Assembly (NCBI RefSeq): GCF_001269925.1
Contig: NZ_LHVO01000053.1
Coordinates: 62,001-126,000, forward strand
From: Pseudomonas sp. MIACH
GTDB taxonomy: Bacteria > Pseudomonadota > Gammaproteobacteria > Pseudomonadales > Pseudomonadaceae
Direction: 5' to 3'
DNA: 64,000 bases
The notes under the pieces are model-generated. The model saw only the letters and a list, made by a program, of their open reading frames with translations. It did no database searches and had not been told where the DNA came from. The translations under genes and the position numbers were made by a program. This document shows, piece by piece, positions 26,972 through 36,360 of the stretch (the stretch's first letter is position 1; each line of letters begins with the position of its first letter).

Positions 26972-28489
26972 TCAGCGGGTTTTGTCGTCTCGCCCGCGCA
27001 GCACGCGGTTGGGCATCGCGATCGCCGCCGCCAACCCCAGCAGCGAGATCGCCGCACTCACCATCAGCAAATGCCGGAACGTGTCCCCCAACTCCCCGCG
27101 CAGGGCGTTCTGCGCTGCGCCGGGGGCGGCGTTCAGGCCATCCAACAGCACGTTGCCAGAACTGCCCTCGGCCACCAGCGCACCGCTGGCCAGGTGGGCG
27201 AAGCTGGAGTCCTGCAACAGCGCCAGCAGCAACGCCGACATGCACGCCACCCCCACCGCCCCGCCCAAAGAGCGGAATAGGTTGGTGGTGCTGGTGGCGA
27301 CCCCGATGTCCCGTTGTTCCACCGAGTTCTGCGAGCCGACTAAAGAAGTGGGGAACTGCATACCGGCGGCAATCCCGCACAACAGCATGAATATGCCGGT
27401 CAGCAGCACATCCTGAGGCGCACTGTAGGCCATGCCCAGAATCGCCAGAGGGCTTAACAGCGCGCCGCTGAGGATCATCGGTTTGTAGCGCCCGGTCACC
27501 GAGGTCAGGCGCCCGGCGGAATAGGCGCCGATGGGCAGGCCGATTGCCAGGGGCAGCAAGTGCAAGGCGGCACTGTCGGCACCGCCGCCGGTCACTGTCT
27601 GAAAGCGCAGGGGCATCAGCACCGTCAGGGAAATCGCCTGGAAACTGGTGAAAAACACCGTGCACCAGCACAGCACCGCACTGCGATTGGCAAACAGATG
27701 CATCGGCAGCAACGGCTCGCGCGCCCGGCGCTCGTGCCAGACAAACAGCGTCAACGCCACCAGCGCGCAGGCCAACAGCCCCAGTACCTGGCTGTCACGC
27801 CAATGATGGCCCTGGCCGATTTCGGTAATGCCCAGTAGCAAGGCGGTCAGGCCGATGATCATCAGCACCGTGCCGAGGTAATCGATGATGGGCTTGCGTT
27901 GCGGCGCCGGCAGCCCCACCAGGGTGCGATGGGCCACGTACCAGGCGCCGGCGCCCAAGGGCAGGTTGATCAGGAACACCCAGCGCCACGACAGGTACTC
28001 GGTCATGTAGCCGCCCAAGACCGGCCCGGCCACGCTGGCCACCGCGTACATGCTGCTGAAATAGCCCTGATAGCGCCCGCGCTCACGGGGCGGGATGATG
28101 TCGCCGATGATCGCCTGGCTCACCGAGATCATCCCCCCGGCACCGATGCCCTGCAGCACCCGCGCCAGCACCAGTTGCTCCATGCTCTGGGCCATGCCGC
28201 AGAACAACGAAGCGACGGTAAACAGGCCCATGCCGATCAGCATCATCGGCCGCCGCCCGTAGAGGTCGCCGAGCTTGCCGTAGATCGGCACCGCTACCGT
28301 CATCGCCACCATATAGCCGGAGATCACCCAGGCCAGCAGGTTGACGTCGTGGAATTGCGCGGAGATGGCGGGCATGGACACGGCGACGATGGTTTGGTCC
28401 AAGGCACCGAGGAAGATCGCCATCATCAACGAGGCGAGAATACTGCGCACCGCGGGGAGCGGTGGCGCGGGCTGATTGAGCTGAGTCAC
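26972..28489 (-). CDS. MFS multidrug efflux transporter (DHA2, EmrB/QacA-like)
   Basis: A 505-residue carrier with about 14 hydrophobic segments, the DHA2 layout. Diagnostic features are the N-terminal LGALDQTIVAVSMPAIS, motif A (GKLGDLYGRRPMML) and motif C (GPVLGGYMTEYLSWRWVFLINLP), which marks proton/drug antiporters. No periplasmic adaptor or outer-membrane gene is adjacent. It lies downstream of pobA on the same strand with a 66-bp gap, perhaps partly cotranscribed. Substrate unknown. Confidence 0.88.
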   Translation of the reverse strand: MTQLNQPAPPLPAVRSILASLMMAIFLGALDQTIVAVSMPAISAQFHDVNLLAWVISGYMVAMTVAVPIYGKLGDLYGRRPMMLIGMGLFTVASLFCGMAQSMEQLVLARVLQGIGAGGMISVSQAIIGDIIPPRERGRYQGYFSSMYAVASVAGPVLGGYMTEYLSWRWVFLINLPLGAGAWYVAHRTLVGLPAPQRKPIIDYLGTVLMIIGLTALLLGITEIGQGHHWRDSQVLGLLACALVALTLFVWHERRAREPLLPMHLFANRSAVLCWCTVFFTSFQAISLTVLMPLRFQTVTGGGADSAALHLLPLAIGLPIGAYSAGRLTSVTGRYKPMILSGALLSPLAILGMAYSAPQDVLLTGIFMLLCGIAAGMQFPTSLVGSQNSVEQRDIGVATSTTNLFRSLGGAVGVACMSALLLALLQDSSFAHLASGALVAEGSSGNVLLDGLNAAPGAAQNALRGELGDTFRHLLMVSAAISLLGLAAAIAMPNRVLRGRDDKTR

Positions 28490-28555
28490 GGCAGAACCTT
28501 CGAGCAGGGCCTGCGGGAAAAGGCGGCCCGCAGGAATGCTCGATACGATAGCAGG

Positions 28556-29824
<1,269 letters not shown>

Positions 29825-29929
29825 TCACTTGAGTGAGCAGCATAAGAAGGTGAAAACTGAGACAAAGTCTGCGCTTTTTGCCAATTGGGGCGATTACCGC
29901 ACCACTCTTCTGAGTATCGGATAAAAACC

Positions 29930-30808
29930 ATGACCAAAACCGCGATTCCGGTCTTCAAGCTTTACGGGGAAAGCCAGCAATGGCCGACGCCCGATTTGTT
30001 GCACTGCGAAACCATTTCCCGACGCAGCCGGGAATACGAGTGGGAAATCCAACCCCACCGGCACGCGGATCTGTGCCAGTTGCTGTACGTGCACAAAGGC
30101 CAGGCGCAACTGGAGATCGAAGGCAAGCGCAGCACCCTCAGCGAAGCGACCTTGCAGGTGCTGCCGCCGCTGTGTGTGCATGGCTTTCGGTTTGCGCAAG
30201 ATGTGCAAGGTTACGTCGTGACCCTGGCGGCGCCGCTGGTCAGCCATCTGCAGGCGCAGTTGGGCGCGACGGTGGACGGTCTGCAGGCGCTGGGCAGTTA
30301 CCCGGCGGGCAAGGACAGCGACTACCTCAACAGCCTGTTCGCGCGGCTACAGGATGAATACGCCGATGAACAACCGGCCCGGGACATGATGATGCATGCC
30401 CTGGTCAGCGTGCTGCTGGTGTGGATCAGCCGCCAGGCCATTCAACTGCGCCATCCCCGTGCACCGCGCGGGCGCGAGTATTTTCGGCGCTTTACCCAAC
30501 TGGTCGAGCAGCATTACCGCGAGCATCCGAAGATTGAAGATTTGGCCCACAAGCTGGGGATCTCGGTCTCACACTTGAACGGGACGTGTCGGGAATTGGG
30601 CGGGCAACCGGCATTGCAGATCATGCATGACCGCCAGTTGCTGGAAGCCAAGCGCCTGCTGACTTATACCAGCATGACGATCAACGAGATGTCGCAGGTA
30701 TTGGGGTTTTCCGACCCGACCAACTTCTCTCGGTTGTTTCGCCGACGGGTCGGGTTTTCACCCAAGGCGTTTCGCGAGCAACTCAAGACCGAAACACCCC
30801 ACAACTAG
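29930..30808 (+). CDS. pobR: AraC-family regulator PobR
   Basis: A 292-residue AraC/XylS regulator divergent from pobA across a 180-bp promoter region. It has an N-terminal cupin domain (HRHADLCQLLYVHKGQA) and a C-terminal double HTH, with IEDLAHKLGISVSHLNGTCR as the first and INEMSQVLGFSDPTNFSRLFRR as the second. In pseudomonads PobR activates pobA when 4-hydroxybenzoate is present; the same is inferred here. ATG 29930 gives the canonical length. Confidence 0.9.
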   Translation: MTKTAIPVFKLYGESQQWPTPDLLHCETISRRSREYEWEIQPHRHADLCQLLYVHKGQAQLEIEGKRSTLSEATLQVLPPLCVHGFRFAQDVQGYVVTLAAPLVSHLQAQLGATVDGLQALGSYPAGKDSDYLNSLFARLQDEYADEQPARDMMMHALVSVLLVWISRQAIQLRHPRAPRGREYFRRFTQLVEQHYREHPKIEDLAHKLGISVSHLNGTCRELGGQPALQIMHDRQLLEAKRLLTYTSMTINEMSQVLGFSDPTNFSRLFRRRVGFSPKAFREQLKTETPHN

Positions 30809-30817
30809 CCGGCTGCT

Positions 30818-30846
30818 GCAGCTTCAGCGCAGAGCGCTGAAGCTGC
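30818..30846. terminator. 13-bp perfect inverted repeat at a gene 3' end
   Basis: GCAGCTTCAGCGC (30818-30830) pairs with GCGCTGAAGCTGC (30834-30846) around AGA. It follows pobR on the plus strand and contains the last codons and stop of the convergent small gene on the minus strand. There is no U-run, so terminator activity is inferred. Confidence 0.5.
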
Positions 30847-31000
30847 CGATGTGGGGCACGCATTGGTCCTGATGGCAACTGATCGCAAAGGTCGGCTGCA
30901 TCCGGGTCTGCTCCACGCGGTAGGCGGCGGTGCCATACAGGCCGGTCGCCAGGGCGCAGAGGAAAAAAATCATCAGGTATTTTCTGGTTTTAATGCTCAT
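30824..31000 (-). CDS. Small single-pass membrane protein
   Basis: A 58-residue reading frame with a basic start (MSIKTRKYL) and an N-terminal hydrophobic segment (MIFFLCALATGLYGTAA). A short exported tail follows, with two Cys residues (SCHQDQCVP) placed to form a disulfide. It runs convergent to pobR and ends inside a perfect hairpin. Codon usage is normal for the region. No family is recognised. Confidence 0.55.
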   Translation of the reverse strand: MSIKTRKYLMIFFLCALATGLYGTAAYRVEQTRMQPTFAISCHQDQCVPHIGSFSALR

Positions 31001-31100
31001 GGCACAGACCTCTGAGCGGATCTATTCGGTGCTGTTTAAAGCATAGGCCAGTCAGGGCGAGTTGCCATTATTGGACGACATTCAACACGTTTATGTCGGC

Positions 31101-32006
31101 TCAGAGCCCCACATCCCACGCGGGTGTTTCCGGAAACCTCAGCACCAGGAAATCCAGCAGGCTGCGCAACGCCGACGGCATGTGCTTGCGCGACGCATAC
31201 ACCGCGTAGATGTTCATCTGCCGGGGTTCTGCGGCGGGCAGCAGGCGCACCAGTTCACCGCGACGAATGTGATCGCCGGCCTGATAGCTGGGCAGCATCG
31301 CCACACCCGCGCCGGCCAACGTGACGCGCAACAGCGTACTGGCTTCGTTGGCGGTGATATTGCCGTGCACCGGCACCGACACGTGCTCGCCGTGTTCTTC
31401 GAAATGCCACAGGCTTTTGCCGAAGTACGAGTGGGTCAGGCAGTTGTGCCGGGCCAGGTCTTCGACTTTCTGCGGCGCCGGGTGCTCCAACAGGTACGCC
31501 GGGGTTGCGCACACCACGGAGCGACAAACCGTCAGGCGCCGGGCGATCAGATTCGGGTCCAGGTCGTTACTGGTGCGGATGGCCAGGTCGATGCGCTCGT
31601 CCACCAGGTTCACCGTGCGGTCGAGCATTTGCAGGTCAATGGTCACTAAGGGATAGCGCGTGACGTACTCGGCGATGGCCTCGGCCAATTGCGCCTGGCC
31701 GAACGAGGTGCTGACACTCAGGCGCAACAGGCCACGGGGCGCGTCATCGGGCTCGCTGACGGCGGCCTGCATATCGCCGCACAATTCCAGCAGTTGCCGA
31801 CACCGTGGCAGGGTTTCGCCACCGGCCGCCGTAAGACTGAGCTTGCGTGTGGTGCGGTGCAACAGGCGCGCGCCGACCCAGTCTTCCAACTCGGCCAGGT
31901 AACGCGACACTACTGGGCGCGACAGGTCCAGATGGTCGGCGGCAGCGGACTGGCTGCCCAGGTCCACCACCGTGACAAACACGCGCATTGCTTGAAGACG
32001 ATCCAT
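31101..32006 (-). CDS. LysR-family regulator
   Basis: A 301-residue LysR regulator of the CrgA/DhcR-like branch: MDRLQAMRVFVTVVDLGSQS at the start and AAADHLDLSRPVVSRYLAELE as the HTH. It is divergent from the MBL-fold and SDR-like genes across 107 bp, so those are its likely targets. The effector is unknown. Confidence 0.88.
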   Translation of the reverse strand: MDRLQAMRVFVTVVDLGSQSAAADHLDLSRPVVSRYLAELEDWVGARLLHRTTRKLSLTAAGGETLPRCRQLLELCGDMQAAVSEPDDAPRGLLRLSVSTSFGQAQLAEAIAEYVTRYPLVTIDLQMLDRTVNLVDERIDLAIRTSNDLDPNLIARRLTVCRSVVCATPAYLLEHPAPQKVEDLARHNCLTHSYFGKSLWHFEEHGEHVSVPVHGNITANEASTLLRVTLAGAGVAMLPSYQAGDHIRRGELVRLLPAAEPRQMNIYAVYASRKHMPSALRSLLDFLVLRFPETPAWDVGL

Positions 32007-32113
32007 GATTTGCCCGATTTCAGAAACAAACTATGTCCCAGCATCGCATTTTTAGTCTTGTTTAGTGCAACTAAGCTCTGTGCATCCTTTGAATCGACTG
32101 CTGGAGCTGCCCG

Positions 32114-32977
32114 ATGTTCTCAACCCTCAAGCGCTTGACCTTCACCGCTGCCTTGGCGTTCGCCGGCCATGCCGCAGCGGCTGACCTGACCCTCGACGTG
32201 TACAACCCAGGCGAGGCCGCGATCTTCCCGGTCAGCTCGGTGCTGGTCAGCGGCGCCAAAGACGCGATCCTGGTCGACGCCCAATTCGGCAAAGGCCAGG
32301 CCGAACAACTGGTGCAGAAGATCCGTGCCAGCGGCAAGCACCTGACCACCATCTACATCAGCCACGGCGACCCGGATTACTACTTCGGCCTCGACACCCT
32401 GACCGCCGCGTTCCCCGACGCCAAGGTGCTGGCGCCGCAACCGGTGGTCGACCATATCAACGCCACCGTGGCCGGCAAACTGGAGTTCTGGGGCCCGAAA
32501 ATGGGTGCAGACAAACCCGGCAAAACCATCGTGCCGCAGGTGCTGCAAGGCCACAGCCTGACCCTTGAAGGGCAGCAGTTGGAGGTGATCGGCCTGGACG
32601 GCCCGCAGCCGGACCGCAGCTTTGTGTGGATCCCGTCGATCAAGGCCGTGGTCGGGGGCGTCGTGGTCGCGCAAAACATCCACCTGTGGATGGCTGACAC
32701 CCAAAGCGCGCAATCCCATAAAGACTGGCTCGCCACCCTGCAACGCATCGAACAGCTGAAGCCACGCACGGTGATTCCGGGCCACTACCTGGGCACGCCA
32801 TCGCCGAAATCCGTGGCCTTTACTGCCGACTACATCAAGGCCTTCGACGTAGAAACCGCCAAGGCCAAGGACTCCGCCGCCCTGATCGCGGCGATGAAAA
32901 AGCGTTACCCCACCCTCGCCGACGAAAGCTCGCTGGAACTGAGCGCCAAAGTCGCCAAGGGCGAAATGAAGTGGTGA
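32114..32977 (+). CDS. Secreted MBL-fold hydrolase with altered metal motif
   Basis: A 287-residue protein with a signal peptide (about residues 1-22, ending GHAAAA) and a metallo-beta-lactamase fold. The metal motif, normally HxHxDH, reads SHGDPDYYFG: the first His and the Asp are kept, the second His is Asp and the last is Tyr. Later His residues (NIHLWM, VIPGHYLG) remain. Either metal binding is altered or this is a divergent subfamily. It begins a two-gene operon with the NAD(P)-binding protein gene and is divergent from a LysR gene. Confidence 0.7.
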   Translation: MFSTLKRLTFTAALAFAGHAAAADLTLDVYNPGEAAIFPVSSVLVSGAKDAILVDAQFGKGQAEQLVQKIRASGKHLTTIYISHGDPDYYFGLDTLTAAFPDAKVLAPQPVVDHINATVAGKLEFWGPKMGADKPGKTIVPQVLQGHSLTLEGQQLEVIGLDGPQPDRSFVWIPSIKAVVGGVVVAQNIHLWMADTQSAQSHKDWLATLQRIEQLKPRTVIPGHYLGTPSPKSVAFTADYIKAFDVETAKAKDSAALIAAMKKRYPTLADESSLELSAKVAKGEMKW

Positions 32978-33012
32978 ATGGCTTTTAAACCCTAACCGTA
33001 CTGGAGAACGTC

Positions 33013-33627
33013 ATGAGCAAGATCGCAATCATTGGAGCCACCGGCCGTGCCGGCAGCCAATTGCTGGAAGAAGCACTGCGTCGTGGGCATAGCGCGGTGG
33101 CTATCGCGCGTAACACCGACAAGCTGGCTGTACGCCCCGGCGTCACCGTCAAGCAGGTTGATGCACTGGATGCCAATGCCCTGGAACAAGCCATCAGCGG
33201 CAGCGATGTGGTGATCAGTGCGGCACATTTCGCCACCCTGCCCGCCAACGCCGTGATTGGCCCGGTGAAAAAAGCCGGAGTGAAACGCCTGCTGGTGGTC
33301 GGCGGTGCCGGTTCGTTGCTGCTGCCGGGTGGCGGACGCGTGATCGACAGCGAGGGCTTCCCGGCTGAATACAAAGCCGAAGCCAGTGCAGGGGCCGCGT
33401 TTCTCGATGTGCTGCGCCAGGAAAAGGAATTGGATTGGACGTTCCTGTCGCCGTCGGCCTTGTTCGATGGCACCGAACGCACCGGTAAATTCCGCCTGGG
33501 CCAGGATGATTTGCTGGTGAGCAGTGACGGTACCAGCTCGATCAGCTTTGCCGACTACGCCATCGCCATGATCGACGAAGTGGAAGCACCGAAACATTCC
33601 CGCCAGCGCTTCACCGTCGGCTACTGA
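33013..33627 (+). CDS. NAD(P)-binding atypical SDR (NmrA/YwnB-like)
   Basis: A 204-residue atypical short-chain dehydrogenase. The nucleotide motif IAIIGATGRAGSQLL starts at residue 4, and VISAAHFA and RLLVVGGAGSLLLPGG follow. There is no canonical YxxxK, as in NmrA/YwnB-type proteins that sense or reduce flavins and quinones. It lies 35 bp after the MBL-fold gene, in an apparent operon. A REP doublet follows. Confidence 0.8.
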   Translation: MSKIAIIGATGRAGSQLLEEALRRGHSAVAIARNTDKLAVRPGVTVKQVDALDANALEQAISGSDVVISAAHFATLPANAVIGPVKKAGVKRLLVVGGAGSLLLPGGGRVIDSEGFPAEYKAEASAGAAFLDVLRQEKELDWTFLSPSALFDGTERTGKFRLGQDDLLVSSDGTSSISFADYAIAMIDEVEAPKHSRQRFTVGY

Positions 33628-33642
33628 CCCAACGCGGTCAAG

Positions 33643-33737
33643 AAATGTGGGAGGGGGCTTGCTCCCGATAGCAGTGGTTCAGTTGGAGCCTCTTTGACTG
33701 ACACACCGCTATCGGGAGCAAGCCCCCTCCCACATTT
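33643..33737. repeat. REP doublet (REPIN), GGGAGGGGGCTTGC family
   Basis: Inverted units at 33643-33670 and 33709-33737 enclose a 38-bp spacer. They match the doublet at 69-161 in both unit sequence and orientation. It lies between convergent genes. Confidence 0.87.
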
Positions 33738-33750
33738 GGATCTTCAGCGC

Positions 33751-34623
33751 CTACGACTGCTGCGCCTGGCTCACTAACCAATCCATCAGCGCTTCAAGCC
33801 CTGCCGACGGCACCGTCCCCGGCGGATACACCAGGTAATAGCCCTTGCCCGTCGGCACCCGCAGTTCAAACGGCATCGCCAAGCGCCCCGCCTTCAGATC
33901 CTCGCCCATCAACGCACTGTCGCCCATCGCCACCCCGGAGCCCTGGGAGGCAACGTTCATCGCCAAATCCAACGTCTCGAAATGATGCCCCTGGCTCACA
34001 TTGCTCAACCGCGTATTCGCCGCCTTGAGCCACCGCGCCCAATCGCGCTCGTCCCGCGTGGGGTGCAGCAGCACCTGTTGCTGCAGGTCCGCCGGGGTGT
34101 GCAAACCGGCGAGCAGCGTGGGGGCGCAGACCGGGGTGAGTTGCTCATCGAACAAATGCCGCGCCTCGGCCGACTGCTCGGCAATGGGCGCATAGATCAC
34201 CGCTGCGTCGAATTGCTCGCGACGAAAATCCACGCTGTAGGCCACGGTGGTGGTGAGTTCCACCGGCACGTCCGGGCGTTCCTTTTGCCACTGCATCAAG
34301 CGCGGCAACAACCAGCGCATCACACAGGTGGATGCCTTGATTTGCAAGGTGTGGCGACGACTGCCGATCTGCTCCACCGCGTCACCGAGCAGGCCAAACA
34401 CCTGCTGCACCCGTTGCGACCACTCGCGACCTTCTTCAGTCAGGCTCAACCCCCGTGCCTGGCGCTGGAACAAGGCGTAGCCCAAATGGCTCTCCAACCC
34501 GGCGATCTGCCGGCTCACCGCGCCTTGGGTGATGTGCAGTTGCTCGGCGGCGCGGGTGAAGTTGCAGCACTGGGCCGTGACCCAGAAGGTATGCAACGCG
34601 GGCAGTGGCGGAAGGCGTTTCAT
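33751..34623 (-). CDS. LysR-family regulator (GcvA-like) beside the 2-ketoarginine decarboxylase-like gene
   Basis: A 290-residue GcvA-type LysR regulator: LPPLPALHTFWVTAQCCNFT at the N-terminus, then AAEQLHITQGAVSRQIAGLE as the HTH. It is divergent from the decarboxylase-aldehyde dehydrogenase operon across 111 bp and so probably controls it. ATG 34623 gives the standard GcvA-like start; an ATG 27 bases upstream is an alternative with no better ribosome-binding site. Confidence 0.85.
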   Translation of the reverse strand: MKRLPPLPALHTFWVTAQCCNFTRAAEQLHITQGAVSRQIAGLESHLGYALFQRQARGLSLTEEGREWSQRVQQVFGLLGDAVEQIGSRRHTLQIKASTCVMRWLLPRLMQWQKERPDVPVELTTTVAYSVDFRREQFDAAVIYAPIAEQSAEARHLFDEQLTPVCAPTLLAGLHTPADLQQQVLLHPTRDERDWARWLKAANTRLSNVSQGHHFETLDLAMNVASQGSGVAMGDSALMGEDLKAGRLAMPFELRVPTGKGYYLVYPPGTVPSAGLEALMDWLVSQAQQS

Positions 34624-34734
34624 AAGGTCGCAGCCATGACGTGAGGACATGGCTAGTATGACTTTTTATCGATTGTTGCCGCTACGGGCCAGCCGTTCCA
34701 ATACCGCCACGAATCCATAACAAGAGCGACACCT

Positions 34735-36360
34735 ATGGCGACCTGCGGCGAAGTATTGGTCAACCTCCTGGAAAGCTACGGGGTGGACCAGGTGTTTGGT
34801 ATTCCCGGCGTGCACACCGTGGAGCTGTATCGCGGCCTGGCCCGCTCGAGCATCCGCCACGTCACCCCGCGCCACGAACAGGGCGCCGGTTTTATGGCTG
34901 ACGGTTATGCGCGCACCAGCGGCAAGCCGGGCGTGTGTTTCATCATCACCGGCCCCGGCATGACCAATATCACCACCGCCATGGGCCAGGCCTATGCCGA
35001 CTCGATCCCGATGCTGGTGATTTCCAGCGTGCAATCGCGCAGCCAATTGGGCGGTGGGCGCGGCAAGCTGCATGAGCTGCCGAACCAGGGCGCGATGATG
35101 GCCGGCGTGGCGGCGTTCTCCCATACGTTGATGTCGGCAGCGGAGTTGCCCGCCGTGCTGGCGCGGGCGTTTGCGTTGTTCCAGGCCGGCAGGCCGCGCC
35201 CGGTGCATATCGAGATTCCGTTGGATGTGCTGGTGGAGAACGCCGATGCACTGCTCGGCAGTCAACCGGTCAGCGTCGCCCGTGCCGGTGCGGCACCGTC
35301 GGCGGTCAAGCAGATGAGCCAGTTGCTCGCCGCCGCCAAACGCCCGCTGATCCTGGCCGGTGGTGGCGCGATTGAGGCGGCCACCGAACTGACCCGCCTG
35401 GCCGAAACCCTCGGCGCGCCAGTGGCCCTGACCATCAATGCCAAGGGCATGCTGCCTTCCGATCATCCGCTGCTGATCGGCTCGACCCAGTCCCTGGTCG
35501 CTACCCGCGCGCTGGTGGCTGAGGCCGATGTGGTGCTGGCCATCGGCACCGAGCTGGCCGAGACCGACTACGACGTGACCTTCGCCGGTGGCTTCGAGAT
35601 ACCCGGTGCGCTGCTGCGCGTCGATATCGACCCCGACCAGACCGTGCGCAACTACCCGCCGCACCTCGCACTGGTGGCCGATGCGCAGATCGCCGCCGAT
35701 GCCTTGCTGGCCGAATTAAACCGCACGCCGCTACCCCCTCGTCACACCGACTGGGGCGCTCAGCGCGTCGCCCGTCTGTGGGCCGAACTGAGCCTCTCCT
35801 GGGACGCCGCCACCCGCGCGCAAACCCTGTTCCTCAACACGGTGCTGGAGACACTGCCGGGCGTCGTGCTGGTGGGCGATTCGACCCAACCGGTGTACAG
35901 CGGCAACCTGACCCTGAACCTCGACCAGCCGCGCCGCTGGTTCAACTCCTCCACCGGCTACGGCACCTTGGGCTACGCCCTGCCGGCCGCCATCGGCGCC
36001 TGGCTGGGCCGTGGCGATGGGCAGCCGGTGGTGTGTTTGATCGGCGACGGCGGGCTGCAATTCACCCTGCCGGAACTGGCCAGCGCGGTGGAAGCGCGCA
36101 CGCCGATCATCGTGCTGCTGTGGAATAACCAGGGGTATGAAGAGATCAAGAAATACATGCTCAACCGCGCCATCGAACCGGTCGGCGTGGACATCTACAC
36201 CCCGGACTTTATCGGCGTGGCCAAGGCCCTCGGCAGTGCTGCCGACAGCGCTCACAGCGTTGCACAGCTAAGCAACGCCTTGCGCGCCGCCGCCGATCGC
36301 CAGGGGCCGACGCTGATTGAGATCGACCAGAACCTATGGATGCAGGAGGTAGCGGTATGA
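34735..36360 (+). CDS. aruI: ThDP-dependent decarboxylase, AruI-like (5-guanidino-2-oxopentanoate decarboxylase)
   Basis: A 541-residue thiamine-diphosphate enzyme of the acetolactate-synthase superfamily. The N-terminal FGIPGVHTVELYRGL and RHEQGAGFMADGYAR resemble P. aeruginosa AruI, which decarboxylates 2-ketoarginine in the arginine transaminase pathway. The ThDP/Mg motif is IGDGGLQFTLPELASAVEA ending at LLWNNQGYEE. Its stop overlaps the aldehyde dehydrogenase start by four bases, fitting decarboxylation followed by aldehyde oxidation. No aruH transaminase gene is in the window, so a different 2-keto acid substrate is possible. Confidence 0.7.
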   Translation: MATCGEVLVNLLESYGVDQVFGIPGVHTVELYRGLARSSIRHVTPRHEQGAGFMADGYARTSGKPGVCFIITGPGMTNITTAMGQAYADSIPMLVISSVQSRSQLGGGRGKLHELPNQGAMMAGVAAFSHTLMSAAELPAVLARAFALFQAGRPRPVHIEIPLDVLVENADALLGSQPVSVARAGAAPSAVKQMSQLLAAAKRPLILAGGGAIEAATELTRLAETLGAPVALTINAKGMLPSDHPLLIGSTQSLVATRALVAEADVVLAIGTELAETDYDVTFAGGFEIPGALLRVDIDPDQTVRNYPPHLALVADAQIAADALLAELNRTPLPPRHTDWGAQRVARLWAELSLSWDAATRAQTLFLNTVLETLPGVVLVGDSTQPVYSGNLTLNLDQPRRWFNSSTGYGTLGYALPAAIGAWLGRGDGQPVVCLIGDGGLQFTLPELASAVEARTPIIVLLWNNQGYEEIKKYMLNRAIEPVGVDIYTPDFIGVAKALGSAADSAHSVAQLSNALRAAADRQGPTLIEIDQNLWMQEVAV

